A stretch of 64,000 nt of DNA from Crotophaga sulcirostris (taxonomy: Eukaryota; Chordata; Aves; Cuculiformes; Crotophagidae), in contig VYZB01000040.1 in assembly GCA_013397455.1 (NCBI GenBank), forward strand, positions 2,035,717-2,099,716, read 5' to 3'. Both the position numbers and the translations under genes were made by a program. Positions 1 through 14,804 of the stretch are shown here, piece by piece; position 1 is the stretch's first letter, and every line of letters starts with the position of its first letter. The notes beneath the pieces were generated by a model, which ran no database searches, had not been told where the DNA came from, and saw only the letters and a program-made list of their open reading frames with translations.

Positions 1-3000
1 AGTCAAATTTCAATATATATGATATTGCCAGGTTAACATTAACATATGAGAAACTGCCCTTTATGTTTCACTATCATCCCTTCAAATGTGTTGAACTTTA
101 ATTTTAACAGAATTATAAAAATCTTTGACTTCCTCAGTAGATTTAACCAATGCTAAAAGCAATAAGAGTTATGTTTCTGTCTCATTTGTAAGGTTGGTGA
201 TTATATTAACACCTTAGTTTTTGCATATCATGTGTACTTAGGTCCTATGTTTGTCACCTCTTTGCTTAGAAATACCTTCCTAGTAAGAACTGCTCAAACT
301 ATTTTGCCTTTACTTGCTTCTTCTAACAAGGATGTTAGAACTGGAAGTTACAATTGGAAAAAAAAAAAAAAAGGGGAAGTATGGAAATATCCTGATGCCA
401 AGGTGCTTCATAATTTGATTTCAGTGACTATTTAGTGCTGTAAATTAAACAAGAGCACTGGAAGGTTATTTAAAGATGTATCAGATGCTGATGCATCTTT
501 GGGTTTTGATGTGAGAAATTTAAGCCCACAAAGTAATTTCTTGAGAAACATTCAAATGACAGAAAACAGTTGGGAGAGCAAAGATGCAATCTCAGCTTAA
601 AATACAGCCTTTCAACACATGGCTCTGTCACTGCAAGAGGAAAAACATGTCACCACAAAAACTGCAGGGGCAAAGAGGGTGCAGGAAGGCTGCAGGAGAA
701 GTGTTACCCCACACCTTGCAGACACCACTGTCAGTGGCCCTGGCACCCCATCACCAATGCAACACTACACTGGCGCAAGCGACTGTGCAAAGGGATGGAA
801 AATCAGCCCAAGCCAGCTAAGAGCTTGGGATGCAGCCCTTTCTATGCTGGATGAACTAGCAGTGGTGGATCAGGTGTGAAGAGCCTGACTCATCCGTTCC
901 CGCAATGCGGCAAAGTTGGCCATGAGTGAGCGCTTTGTTTCCCCAGCCAAATGCAACCCCCGTCCAGCACAGACAGGCATCCAGGGTTTGTCTTACCACC
1001 CTGCATTCCCATGCCCGGTGCTTCCCAGCCTTCCTGCCCCATAAATCATCCGTTCTAGAGATGCTGTAGGTTTTAAGCAGCCACCTCATTCATGCTTTCC
1101 TTGCCCTATTTGAAAGAGAAATCACTTGTACCGGCTGAGTGCCTTTAGAAACAATAAATGCTGCACAAAGGGATATAGATTTCCTTTTTTTAATTATTCT
1201 ACATTCAGGCTGTGAGCAAAATGTGACTGCTTGGACAGAGGCTGCTTGATTAGCACTTCACAATTCACAAACATGGATTTACTTTTAAAAAAATTTGGTT
1301 AGGCACGTTTTTGCCTTGATATCTCTGGGGAAAAGATTTTATCAAGAGTTGCTCTGCAGTTTCTTAAGGAAAAATATTGTTTTGGCCATGTGAAAAGGCA
1401 AAATGAAATATTCCAGCTTGTCCCAATGCTTCAAGGGGCTTGAAATATGACAGAAGCATCATTTCAGGGATAGAATAAGCAGTTTGCTGCTGTTATGACT
1501 ATTTGCCCAAACTTGGCCAAAACACACACTTAATCTTATGTAGTTTCAGTGAACTTCTTAAGGTTTAAAAGTGCAACTTTCACTGTGTTTAACTGTGGAA
1601 ATGTAACCACATTCCCAGTATGCAGGAGCAGAACTGGAGTTCCTCAGACGACTTCTGCTAGATTTTGCAATCTACTCTCAAAAAAGATTGATTCGTTAGA
1701 CATTAAGCCATAGGTTTCACATGTATTACGGGGCAAGTCATTCATGGATGACCACTGGTAGGTCATCTTATTTTTTCACATGCTTTACTACAGGCACCAG
1801 TTGTATGATTTCCATTGATCTTTGCTGTGAACACAAAAAGCTCTATAAAATACTAAAGGGTCTGAAATAGAGGATCATAATAATCCTGTCCAGATGTGTT
1901 TGGCTCCATTCAGTATCTGTATGATAGATCTAATAATGCCTCTTTACAGGGTCATTATGAACGGAAATGTAGTAGTTTGGGGGAATTGTTAAGATACTGT
2001 AACAGTGAAAAGGACAAAAGGAAGCCTAGGATGAAAGTAATAATGCTATATTAGTCACTAAACAAAGCCAGAGGCCATACTTAGTAACATGACTAAAATA
2101 CCTGTGGTCACGTCATCTGAGAGTTCTGCATGATGAAAAGAATCAGCGTCAAACTGGGATTTCAGTGAAGTCTTTACTTATGACATTTCTTAATTTTAGT
2201 AACTTGTTTTACCTTAATATTCAAGGAGTGTAGGATTCTTTTTCTGGTACTCATACAGCAGCTATGCAATGGACCCTCCCTAAATTCACAGCATTTTGAT
2301 CTAAAACAGTCTGAATATTTGGACATGATTGATTTATTGTGTGCCTAATGATTGATTTCTTTTCCAATTATGGACTAATATTTTAATTTCTTACAAATTT
2401 CCTTTAATATTTTGCAAGGTAAGCAGTGATTTTGTATGATTGCATAACCTTACATTAGCATTAGGTACATCCAACCTTGCCTTGGGTTTATTTTTAGCGG
2501 AAAATGTCCTGAGACATTACTATCTGAGCATCAGTCACATCATGAGACTAATCTACAAGAAGAATCTACATCACCCTTTTTCTTTTCAGAAGGCCACATG
2601 TATAATTTCAGTAGGAGATAACGCTTTGAGTCCGGAGAATGCTTAACTGTGTTTCTGAATTGGGGCCTGGCTAATACATCAGTTATGGTTAATTGCAAAT
2701 CACATTTCAATATCCAGCTTTTCAAGCTGTGCATTTTTGTAGTTGCAACTTTCCACCTCCCCCGCAATGATTTAAGTGATGTTATTCTTGGCTAATAGTA
2801 ATTGTGAGAAAATTGAATTCCATCTGTTTCCACCAAAAGCAGAAAACAGAATGTGAGAATCAATAGAAGACTGCACTTGTTATACACATTTGTCACAATC
2901 AGTGGCTCTGCTAAGAAACATTTTTGCAGGTATGATTTGCAAAATAAATACCAAGTGATAGCATCCCCAGTTGGCTTATTTAAAAGTCAGAGTCTCTTCT

Positions 3001-3390
3001 GACAGCTACGGATCATGAACTTTCAGATGTTGCACAGTCCCTTCAGACTCATTCAAGGAGAAAGACATCTTTCACCATACAACTGGACAGATGAGAATTT
3101 CAGTACAAGATCCAGCTCTACATTCATCATCAAAGTTTTGACTTTACATCTGATTGTTTCTCCATCTTAGATGAACACTTTCTCATATTCATGCTGGTTA
3201 CTCCATATCTCTTGTAATTTCATATGTAGTTACTACGCATCATCAGAGATTTCTGTACGACTAATATCAGCATCACTTCAGGTTTTCTCCTTAGTTAATG
3301 TAAGAATTGACATCTCTGTGGCTCCCCTTGGCTGAGCTGTCTCATTCATGGTCATGACCAGACCATAAAGAGGCAAACACATGACACTTT
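1..3390. other. Noncoding flank, no gene seen
   Basis: Mostly AT-rich DNA with an A15 run at 358-372. The segment 640-1040 is GC-richer and open in several frames at once on both strands, which argues for low stop density rather than a gene. No splice-bounded exon or repeat family is recognised. Confidence 0.6.
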
Positions 3391-3747
3391 ACAGTATCGC
3401 AGTTTTACAAGGTTGGAAAGGACCTTTGAGATCATAGAGTCCAACATATAACCCAACACTAACACTAACACCGGCACCAACCCATCATCTAATCCATGGC
3501 ACTAAGTGCCTCATCCAATCTCCTCTTAAACACCTTCAGGGACAGCGACTCCACCACCTCCCCGGGCAGTGCATTCCAATGGCCAATCACCCTTTCAGTG
3601 AAGAATTTTTTTCCTAATATCAAGCCTAAACCTCCCCTGACAAAGCTTGAGTCCATGTCCTCTTGTTCTGTCACTGGTCACCTGAGAGAAGAGACCAACC
3701 TCTGCCTGACTACAACCTCCATTTAGGTAGTTGTAGAGAGCCATAAG
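3391..3747 (-). mobile_element. CR1 LINE 3' fragment, young TACTGTGA-tail type
   Basis: Reverse-orientation CR1. The 3' end is at 3391, where the tail reads ACAGTATCGCAG (from a TACTGTGA-like 8-mer), followed by the usual CR1 end GGTTGGAAAGGACCTTTGAG. Further on it encodes, on the minus strand (3674-3489), the end of ORF2 with [20 protein letters not shown] and [11 protein letters not shown] before a stop. It is 5'-truncated near 3747, as is usual in birds. Confidence 0.95.
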
Positions 3748-6700
3748 CAATAATTTTGATAACTCCTAGCAAGCCTGTGTTTCATGTATAGGAACAACTC
3801 CACGCTTTCTTCAAAACCATATTCTATCCACCTAATAGGACATACCAGTGTCTTATCTGCAACTTTTTATTGCAAGCATAAGCTGGGTGGATCATTTCAG
3901 GAGTCCTTCAGCAAGAACTTCTAGATTCCTTCCCATTGTCTGCTTAATGTGCATTTTATCACAATTTGCAACACCTTTGTTTAATTCTGCTACAGTCTCT
4001 ATGTGATACCGCAGCATATTTTTTGCAGATGGTGCTGTGACACAGCCACTATGAGCTCGTGGTTTCTTGCTGTCTAAACAAAACCCAGTTTCGTGGTGGC
4101 AGCAGAGCATCTCCTGCAGGCATCGTCTCCCTACCCAAGTGGGCAGCACAACTTCTGCAGCCTGCTCCACCCCCAAATAAAGCACGGTTCTGGAGTGCAG
4201 GAAGGTAGGACCCATCCTCCCATCAGATTGGTTGCACTGTAGCTTGGAATCTCCTCAGCACTGTGTAAAACTCACCTTCAGGCCAGTGGCATAGGGTGAA
4301 GCTGGGCTCCATCGGCACCAGGAGTCACATTAGTCAAGAGCTCCTCCCAGGAATAACAGGCATAGTTCACGAATTTAAAAGGTTATTTAAGGGTTCCTCA
4401 GTCTTTATGAGACTTCCAATCAGGTAACTAAAATGGTTTTCATAAAATGTGGATGCTCAACCTTAAAAGCTCAAGCGCCTTGACCTTCAAAGTTAATGCC
4501 AGTTGTTTGCCAAAATACATAGGAAAAAGGTGTGTTTGACTGCTACACAGCAACAATAAAATGAAAAGTCATTAAAAAGGAGCATTGTTGGATGAATAAT
4601 GCTATTATTTTAGTTAAGGGTATGCCTTCATCTGAAACTCTGTTTGCCATACCCAGACTTGAATTTTAGCAGAGCATACATGCAGTAAAACCTGGAAAGT
4701 CCAAAGTGGTTAATTACAGTGTTCAACAGCCTAAGAAGACTCCCATAGGTAGAGATTTAAGTCAGTGTAACACCCTTCAGTTTAGAGGAAAGCAAGTAAA
4801 AGGTGACAGAAGAGGGGTGTGTGACAACTTGGGGAAAAATAGGATAAAATCAGGGGTTTCATTTTTCCAAGACACTTCCCTATAGGTCAATGCAGTCATA
4901 AAAATTCTTAAATGAGTCAAAGAGATATTTTCTACAGTGCTTAACAGCTATGAAAATGTTGGAGGGAACAAGGAGTCAACAGCTTTAAAAGAGGGCAGCC
5001 ACTTAAATTCATATCTGTAATTATCCTAACTGAAATAAAACACATGGAGATCAGTCTGTAGTGGGGTACAGAACAAAAGCTGGTTGCTGAACTCCAAGCT
5101 CTATATGATAAGGTTTTATCATAGCAGCTGATAGTAGAGTGAAGCTCTTATAATGCCATAATAGTAAGCCATAGTTCAATATTACAATAAGTACCCTATG
5201 TAAACAAGTTTTTCCAAGTCTTACTTGGAAAATACGGGAGTTTTACAAATATCGGTAACACATACAGTAGTATAATACTCATAGAAGTTACAGAGAGAAC
5301 TACAGGTATTATTCCTCTCCCAGTCAATGCAGGGTCTCTCCTTGCCTTTTCCAGCAGGAAATGGCCAGCTTAGGAATAGGAACAGCATGTGGCTCCAGTC
5401 AAACTGAACATAATGGGAAATGGAAAACACTGAATGGGGCAAAAGTTCATGAGTCTGGTGCCAGTAATTGGATACGTCTAAGCTTGTTTGGGTTATGTTG
5501 GGGATTTTTTTAAGGAAAAAAAAAACCAGTTGAATAAATCATATCTGGGAGGAAAATTAAGCTCTCTGAGGATGAAAGCAGGAGTCAACTGAAGAGCCAA
5601 GATCGGAAGGTAAAAGCTGTGGCAGACCCATATCCTGCATTAATCAAACAGATACAGAGAGATGTACCGTACTGACCAGCTGGTTATCTGCTTCCTGTCT
5701 ACAGAGGCACGATGTCCTGACCACATGTGCCCTAGCACAGGCTGAACTCTCAACCAAACCCCACAAAAATGATAACCAACATCTATCTTGAGTACACCAA
5801 CTGAACCCAGGACAGCTTAAACTGAGCATGTGGGCTTCTGCAGTCAGATGAAAAAGTGTCAAAACAGGGCTGAAACAAAGCCACATCCTCTGTATATCAG
5901 GCAGAGAAGTAGAGAAACTTAATATACAGAAATGCATAGCTGTATGGGTGCACATAGATGCTGAGCAGTGAGTTATGCCCACAAAATTATGAGCACAAGA
6001 ACAATAAAGTTTGGAAGGGTTGTCATCTTCTCAGATGAGAATTAATTGCCTGCCAGTTACCCATCTATAAATATTTGTGCTTTAAACAGGTACTGCTCGT
6101 TCATATTAATGCAGTTTTTTAAAAAAATATTACATAAGATGGAAAGTCCCCACCCTTGATTTTAATGGTATTGTGAGGGGTGTTTTGAAAAATCCTGGGT
6201 TTAAAAGTTTGATGTCTATTCTTCTTACAAAGCTTTCTGAGTTCTGAATCTACTCTTTCAGGTGCAATCAATCAGGCCAAATTTCCAGCTCAGTTCTCAT
6301 GACTGGGAGGAGGAGAAGCCAACCTGATTTTTAGAAACCAATGTTTTCAGTAAATGATTTGCTCATAGGAAGTTTCAAAAATGGTCATTAAATAACACAA
6401 GATTCATAACCAGAATAATTTCTTAGCAGTACTTCATCAGATTAAGTTATTTTAATCACTTTGATTCTATCAAATACATCTTTCAGTGCAGCTTGCTGGA
6501 AACTCACTCTGTGCATACAGACCCACCACCTGACCTGTTAGACCCACACACACATCTTTCCACCCAGAAGGAAAAAGAGGTTCCCCTTCTCTGTGCAGCT
6601 AAAACTTGATTGTTTTTTTACCACCATCTACTTCCAGCTGCCTGGTTACCCAGTCCAGTTTGCAAAGATATTTAGCCTTTCTGGCTGCAGGCAGATAAGT

Positions 6701-9087
6701 TCCCAGTATCCGCTGCAGCAACATTCTGATAGTCTGATTGTGAATTGTGTGAGATTGTGTAATGACACTGGGACTACCTTACTATGAAAAAAAGACTTAT
6801 ATTGACCCAAGAAGCATTTGGAGGAGCTACTACATAAATAAATAGATATAGAGATAGGGAAGTAATAAGACACATATATATACATAGCTAAATTATGTAT
6901 ATATATTCGATATTAAATACACAACAAAACAAAGGTTTGCTACTTCACAGGGTTCTCCAAAACAGTTTTATTGCGGTCGAGTAAAGGTGTCACCCATGGA
7001 AGCCATGTCACAATCTCTCAATCTGAATCTCAATCTGAATTAATTAAAAAAGCTGCACTCTAGAAATGTTAATGATAAAAATATTATCACCACTGCAAGC
7101 AGTGCACTGCTACACACTGCTACATTAAACAAGCCCAGTACAGTTAAGGAAAAGTGATCCAAGAGGCTGAATATTCTTAACTATTATATTATGGGACAGG
7201 TTACTGATTCCATAATAGGTGAGGGGTTTGGCACTCAGCATCTTTTGAAAGCTCCACGCAATAATTTGCGCCTGCAAACTGTCAGCGATGCTGCCCACCA
7301 TACCACGAGCTGAGCAGACTTTGTGTGATGAGAATCTCCTTGAGTGAGAAGCCCTGCTTGTTCTGGGAAATCACCTCTCAAGGGGCACCCTGCTACATCT
7401 CTCTTCTTCAGCAAATGTAACAGAAACTATTCACAAAGGTAACGCTAATACTGCTTTTCAGATGTGTACAAACAAGATACTAACGATGTTCAGCACGTCT
7501 CTGAAGGTTTGTGCTGCAATGTGTGGGTGAGTGGCCTGAGCAAAACAACTCTATCTTTGAGTAATTTGTGAAGAATAAAACTAGCTCCAGCTCATTCTTG
7601 CATGAGCATCTCAGCACACAGCGTAGCCACAAAAGAAAATTTCCTGTACTGTGACCTTTATCAGTCAAGCAATCTGCTGAAATCCCTGAATTTCATAGGG
7701 AAAATGTGGCAGATTTTTTGTTAAATACAAGTTACTAAAAGTGGTAAATGACTTTTTTTACTACCTCTCGCTGCTACATGCAGCTGAACACACAAATCAC
7801 TGAGTTCACTGGAAGTCTGGAAAAACTCACAGTTCCGGAGTTAATCATTAATATTGTGGGGTTACAAGGAGGTATTTTTAAGATTGCCACAGCATATGGG
7901 AAATTCCCATGTGCATTCCCTGCAGGTCTTCAAGAAATAGCCTTTTCTATTTGGCTCAGATGCTTTTGTAATTGTTTACAGAAATTGAATATGAAATATC
8001 AAGGTCAGATTTTTTCCAGAAAGCCAAGGAAAACAATTTACCATTCTGTTGTATGAGAAAACACCAGAACAATTCCAGCATTAGCCAACTTCCTTTTCTT
8101 TCTCTTTCTTTATGTAGTATTACACTATATTGCAGAAAATACTGAAACTCTGCTTACTTAAAAGAGTGTGCAGTCTGTTGAGTGCAGAATTTCCAAACTA
8201 AGAGCAATAGCAACAAGTTTAACCTCACATACTGAAAGTAAGCCTATTTCCCTTCGTTTTACTTTCCAGATACCCAACACAAGCTGCAGTATCAGCTCAG
8301 TTCCCAGCAAAAGCCGGGGGAACCTAAGAAATTATATTCAGGCAATTATAATTGCTTATTTTTGAAAGGATTCCTATCTACCAGTCATCATTAGCAGGGA
8401 AGAGCATAGCCAACAACCTTTTTTCCCTCTTAAATATAAAAAGGGCTGAGTTCCTACCAAATCAATCCATTATCTGCTGACATTTTTTCCCCAAAAAAAT
8501 TCACTCAGAAGATGATGTTTGGGCTGCCTACTACAAGCCAAAAAAGGTCAGTATTTTTTCCAGGAGGGGAGAAGCCTCTTGACCATCCCCTGTAATACTT
8601 ATACCACACATGTGCAGTTTAGCTGAAGTTTCATCATAACCAGCTCTCCTGACCTGCTCTCATGCTGAGTCTCACGCTGGGAACTTACTTCTGTAGTTAC
8701 ACTGCTTGAGAAGTTTCAGCTGACATAGACAATTGGAGACCAATGCAGATTAGTAAAAAAAAAAAAATTTCTAAGAATTAAGCATCTTTGAGAATGGTGC
8801 CACTATGTGTTTTTACTATCTTCCTTTCACCTCCTCTTCCCATTTAAAATTTAGTATTCCTTAGGGTACCACAGTTCAGCAAAGCTGTTGAAGCTCCTCT
8901 AGTCTGTACTGCCTATTTAAACACGATATCAGATCCAGGACAAAACATTTACCAAAGACAGTTTTGACAAATCCTTTCTGCAATGAGCAATGCATCCCTT
9001 GCAAAACAAATATGAGGATGAGAAAATGCGGCCACTGAGACTTAGGGCTGGGCAAATGCTTTCAGGAAAGACACAGGTGAATTAATC
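3748..9087. other. Noncoding flank, no gene seen
   Basis: Apart from the hairpin at 6874-6906, a short direct doubling of TCAATCTGAATC near 7016-7041 and an A-run near 8756-8767, I see no structured feature. Open frames here (up to 112 codons at 5644-5982 minus) show no recognisable motif. Confidence 0.6.
6874..6906. repeat. Perfect 13-bp AT inverted repeat (hairpin)
   Basis: Arms ATATATATACATA (6874-6886) and TATGTATATATAT (6894-6906) with a 7-base loop. Probably a simple TA-rich cruciform-prone site. Confidence 0.8.
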
Positions 9088-9530
9088 TGAGTCCAGGGGA
9101 AAACAACAAAAATTAGGGAAGGTTTAAATCCCTTTAACTATGAGGAAACATTAAAAAGATGGGATTTGTTTAGTCTAGGAAGGAGAAAAATAAGAGGAAT
9201 CATGATAGCAGTATCCAAACACATGGACTTGTAGCTGTAGAAGAAAGGAAATGACCATCCCTTGTGCTCCATGGGAGCCTGGAAAGAAGCAACAATGTCA
9301 TGCTGGCTTTGAGAGCAACATAAGCAAGAGAGCAGGAAAGAAATTTCTAACGTAAATCAGCAGTAAGCCCTGAAAGCATTTCCTAGGGAGGCTGTAGGAA
9401 CTCTGCCATTGGAGGTTTTCTAAAACATGTGAGGCAAACATATGCCAGGAGTAGTTAGTGTGAAGCCGATCCCACCTGTGTGAGGAGATGGACTGGGTGA
9501 CCTCCCAAGAGCTCTCCCAGCCCTATTTTC
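9088..9530 (+). mobile_element. Old CR1 LINE 3' fragment
   Basis: Plus-orientation CR1, heavily diverged. Recognisable blocks in order are GAGTCCAGGGG-AAAACAACAAA, the AAGATGGGATTTGTTTAGTCT segment, the TTTCCTAGGGAGGCTGTAGG segment and the end GACTGGGTGACCTCCCAAGA...CAGCCCTATTTTC. No 8-mer tail is left and the coding frame is broken throughout. Confidence 0.85.
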
Positions 9531-12500
9531 AATTATTTTGTTCTTCCTTTCTTAAGATGTGTGGAGAAGTGTGTAATTGCTTGTCACAACCTGTTTATAA
9601 AAAGCAATTGTCTTACAAAATTCCAACAGGATACCCCGAGAGAGTACATTAGAAGCAAATGCTGAATCTTACCTCATTCCTTTACATGTCTGCCTTGACA
9701 CCACAAACTCCGTTGTCTAGTCCTGCTTTTCCTCAGGATGTCACAGGTTGGTTCCAAGATTTTCAAGAGCACATTCAGAAACTCTGGTAAAAAATGAGTC
9801 TTTGTCACAAAGAATAATTAAAAACAAAACTCCAGATGTATTTAGAAACAGAAAACATGGGTAACTAATGCTGTAATTGATGGGAAGACATTAGAAAGGA
9901 AAGGCACACAGGCTAGGATATATTCTCCAGTCGTGTACTGCACTGTAAGATAAGCAAATACACAAATGAATTCAGCAGTTTGGTTTTGATGCACTGAAAA
10001 CATCTCTGCAAAGAATATGAGTAGAGTATACTGCTCATACATACTCCTTTTCCTGCATTCTCAGTAGCTGAGGTCCAAAACTACTGAGGTATTTAAGTTT
10101 TTAATTCTCTTCCATTAGAATGCAGGTAGCTAAACATCCCTGTGGAGCTGAGCCTAGATTTATACATTAAGTCAAACGTTAGCCTGAAGAGCCTTCCCAA
10201 GCCTGGTTGGCCATGGCAGGGCCCTCCTAAGGACTCCAAGTGTTGTTTTTCTCCCAGTTGTGATGGTAAAGATGTTTTCTAGGCATCCTTTATCTAAAAG
10301 CAAACAAATCCACCCCACAGCTCGACATTTCATGCAGGCCTGGAGCACTTGGTAAAGGTCAGAAAACCACAACAAAAACATTTCAGAATGTTTTTCATTA
10401 TTTCCTCCCACCTAAAAATGTTCCTCTGTTTTTGAGACTGTGATCTTTTCAGAAACTTGCACAAGTTAAATCTTTCTTATTATAGGTCCACATCTCTTTT
10501 TTTTTGAACATCACCTCCCTCATTTTTCAGGAATTCAGCTGGCAATTCAAATAGCTTATTTTTGAGTTAATAAGTTATTGTACAATGTCTACTAAAAACA
10601 TCTGAGACAATCATGCTGTTGTTTGGGCTGATTGTCTGAATTACGTCCCTTTTCCTTTCTTTTTTAAGGGTTTTGCCGCTTCAAAACTTCATTTAGATTT
10701 CTAGCAATTGTTTGGACATGTGTTGTGTCCTGCAGACACTGCTCTCATTTATAGGCTTTGGAAGATCAAAGAATTTTTTCTAGCCTTTGAAGCTCACTGC
10801 TTTAAAATCTACTTTCCAAATTACTGGAAAAGTGTTTTTCAACATCCTGGCTTCTTATGCTACCTTTATAATCTTCTGTCCCTGATCCACACAAGCCTAG
10901 AGCCTACCTTAATCTCACCATCATTTAAATGCAGTTGATGAAATGTGGTACCTGTCCCTCTGCCTGGTAGCAGAAATTATCCTGCTGGAACTCTGCAATG
11001 CAAAAGCAGGTGGGGGAAAGAAGAGTTCCTCAATGCTGTGGCACACAACATTCTCTGGTACCATTTCTATGTGCCATGGTGCCCCAGAACCTCCTCATCC
11101 AGGAGGAAACTTTGAACGATGCCATAAAGATTTCTGAGGGAGAGAATTTTCGTCACGGGGAAATGGAGATAAACACGTAGAAATGTAGTTCACCACAGTG
11201 ATTGCCAGCTTAGTGTCAAGTCCAAGTGGAAGTCTCCTGTGAAGCTCAGTTTCAGACATCCTGCATGGTAATGGATCTTACAGAGTATTTTTTGCCACTG
11301 GTGCAAGCCATCACGGTTGAACTCTTTCTCAGCCTGACTGGTGACACAGGCTCACAAGTAGCCATCCATAGCTTTAATGCAGCCTGTGAAACCACGTGCA
11401 TTTGTGCTGTTTTAAGTGGACTGCTATATAATTTTTTTTTTAAAAAAATCACAATATCAGAATAATGATGGGAAGATTTTAAACTAATGAAAGGATATGT
11501 TCTGATCATAACTTATTAATTCTAGAGTGAAAAGTACTCCAATCCAATAATCCTAATTACAAATAATAACTTCTTTCTCCTTGGAACAGAGAATTTCTAT
11601 TCCCTGCAAATTCAAAGCAATTTAACAATAAGACTGACAGCAGGAACAAGAGAAAAGCCACATCTATTTAGACAACATAAAGCAGTGCTTGCCTTACAAC
11701 AGTGTTTTGTGACTGACTAAACAACTGGGAAAACTCAGCAGGGCTGCTTTTTGAAGGAAAAGATGGATATAAGTAAATTCATTTGGGTATGACAAGCCAG
11801 TAGTGAATGCAACAGCAACATAATTATCTGCCTTCAAAAGGCAATATGGAAGACACATTTCTTTATTCTTGTGATGCCATTAAAAATAAATAAACAAACA
11901 AAGTGAAAAAGGCACATGGGCTGCAGTATTATCCCACCATGAAACACTCACTTCTAGAGAGACCTTCTGCAAGGGCAGGAGTCCCCCAGGCTCTCCTGCA
12001 GAGGACACAGTCCTGCGCTGCTGGGAAAAGCTCTTCTGCAGAATAATTAGACAACAAAACCAACTGTGAAAAGCTTTGGGAGTCTGAGTCCCCTGTCCTC
12101 ATCCTTCAGAGTAAATAAAGGGTAAGTGATCGCCTGCGTATGAAAACAACCATCCTCTCCACATCAGAGAATGACAAAGGGAATTACATAAACCTCTGAT
12201 TTCGTACAGATCTCACAGCACAGTGCTGTGGCAAGGCGAGCCTGGAGGATTATGAGAGAGTAATTACTCTCCACAATAGTTTCTCTTTGTGTTGCTTTGC
12301 TCTAAGGATGCTGTACAGATTGCTCTCCTCTCAGTTCCCAGAGCAAATCACCTCCCGCAGCCTGTGAGCCGTCTCAACGGGCAGTTTTGGGATACCCTGG
12401 AAAAAAGAGACTCAAGGCTGAGGTCTGCTAGGAACCCAGAGATGTGCGACCTGGGGCGTGTGTGAATCTTCATGTTCATACTGCCAAACAAATGTAAAAG

Positions 12501-14804
12501 AGTTTTCAGTATTCACAGACAAACACAGAACAGCCTTTAAAATAAAAAAATTGTGAAGACATGCTTTACTGTTTCTTCTCAATCAGGATGAGAGGAAAGG
12601 ACTCTTCAGGTCCCTGCTGACACATCAAAGATCCCCACTTTTCCTTGTTCTCACTTCAATGCTGCACTCCACCCACCTCCTCATCTTGTTTCCAACCAAA
12701 GAGGATCAGATGACATTTCCTCTGAGACCACAAATATGATACCAAGTACAGCAAGCAGAATCACAGACCATTATGGAACCAGATTTTGCAATCCTTTTTC
12801 TCCACTTCCTCCCTTGAAATTAAAGCCTCATGTGTCAGTGTCACACTACTGCAACCAGAAGCCCTCTTCTCCTCCAGCCCAGTTTCTTCTGCTCCAAGCT
12901 GACACCACAGTTCGTTGCCATCAAGGACACAGCTCCCTAAGTAGATCTCAACACTGGAAGGGGAGGTTGCTTTTTTCTCCCGTATTCCCCGTTCTAGACA
13001 GCAGAGTGAATTCAATCCATGACACAGGAGGCTCTTCCCACAGCTTTTTCTGGAAATATGGCAAAGTTATTGATTTTCTTGGCTTCCTGTAAGCCTTGTT
13101 TTCTATGACGAGTTTGAAAGCAAAATTAGAAAATAGAGTTGGCTGTATATTTCGTTGTATTAAACACAGAATACTCTTGTGTTTGAGGATGGGAGCCGAG
13201 GGGTTTTTGAGGCAGGTTTCAGACTAAGCAACTCTAATCCTTGAAAAAAATTAAACTATACTGCCCACAGTAGTTGGGATTAATTAGTCTTATTTTCTCA
13301 GGCTTTTCCCTTAGATTAATAGACTGCCAAGAGGAAAGAGGACAAAGGTGCTCATACCACCTCATTTCATGCTTTTTAAACATCCTTGATATTCAGTCTT
13401 CCCAGAACCCCTCCTGTAGCAAAAAGATACAAATATCTTAAAAAGGGCAGCCCAGAACCCACTGCTGTGAGCAGGCAGTCAGCTCTCCCTGGGCAGAGGA
13501 GTGTGAGCTTGCACCATGTTTTCAGATGGATGACAAGAGATTTGCTTTTTCAAGTCTAATGTTAGATGAGATGATTCTAAAGGGATGTTTTTACTGCAGA
13601 CTTAGCCTGAGGTCCTACCAAAGTGCTTTTTCTACTCTTATTCTCCTGTTTGACACAAGTCATCTTGTACCCAGTCCTGCTTTACCTTCAGCTCCTCCTG
13701 TCTAGCTTACTGGGGTGAGAAGGAGCTCAGACTCTGTTGGAACATAAGCTGGAAACTAGGGTTAGGAAAAAAACTGCTGTCCCAGACAACTCTCAGAAAT
13801 CAAAAAAAAACAAAGTCAAGCGAACTTGTTCCACAAAGGTCAAAATTTTGCAGCGTGGAAAGGGACAGCAAATCAAAAACACACAAAAGACAGACTGGTC
13901 AGCCACAGTACTTCATGCCTCTGTTTCTGAGACATTTCAGTGAAATACCAATCTTTTTTTTCTTTTTGTTTTCATAAGGCATATGGCAATTTCAGAATTT
14001 CAATTTTGAAATGTCAGTGTCTTTCAAAAAGACCAATCTGCTGAAACTTAGCCTTTCCTGCCAGTACTTTCCATTTCAAACAATTGGCAGGTCCTGATGA
14101 AATAATATTTAGTTGTCAAAAAAACATTTCTGACCGTTCTGATAACCTTACAGAGCACATTGCAGCGTGGATCTAAGATACATTAGTCAAGTGCAAATGT
14201 TTCCTTGGTCCTTCCCACAGCTTCCCAAATGACACATATCAAATGGCTCTTGGTCCCTCCAGTTGGCCAGGAGAGTGAGCAGATGACTTTGGGACCCTTG
14301 CCCCAGAGTTCAAATAAACCACACAATAAAATAACAAGGCTGGTTATATTTCAATTTACTCTGTCTCAAAATATTGACCCTATAAAAAGCTGTTTCTCCA
14401 AATGTGGCTTGAAATGACAAGTGAACCTTCTTTAATCATGGTATAGATTCTGTTTTGAAAGACATAGGCACTGGTAGATATTAGTGTGGGGTATTTTAAC
14501 TGTCCTTCCTTTGGATTCCAAGATTTTCTTTAAAAGGCTTAGCTTCAAAAAACAAGTATTCATGTTCATACTCACTCTTCTACATGCTCCACCTCACTTT
14601 TCCCCCGACCTCTCTGGCAACTCTGTCCTCCCAGTTACTAACATGTGGCTGAGTATGTTTCTGCTTTGGAGGGAAAGATATCCTCCCTGGCTGCTGCCAG
14701 AACTAAAAGCAGTTCCTGACACTAATTCAAGTTTTTGGAAGAGTGCATTGTTTCCCATTTGCAGCTGATTGTCAGGTTAGAGATTCACAATGGAAGCTGA
14801 TTCC
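9531..14804. other. Noncoding flank, no gene seen
   Basis: A T10A7 tract lies near 11430-11447. Two overlapping frames on opposite strands at 12736-13092 reflect low stop density; neither has a recognisable domain or splice sites. Confidence 0.6.

Noticed and set aside
570..1089. Four overlapping short frames on both strands
   Set aside because: Simultaneous openness in many frames indicates low stop density, not coding; no splice sites or domain.
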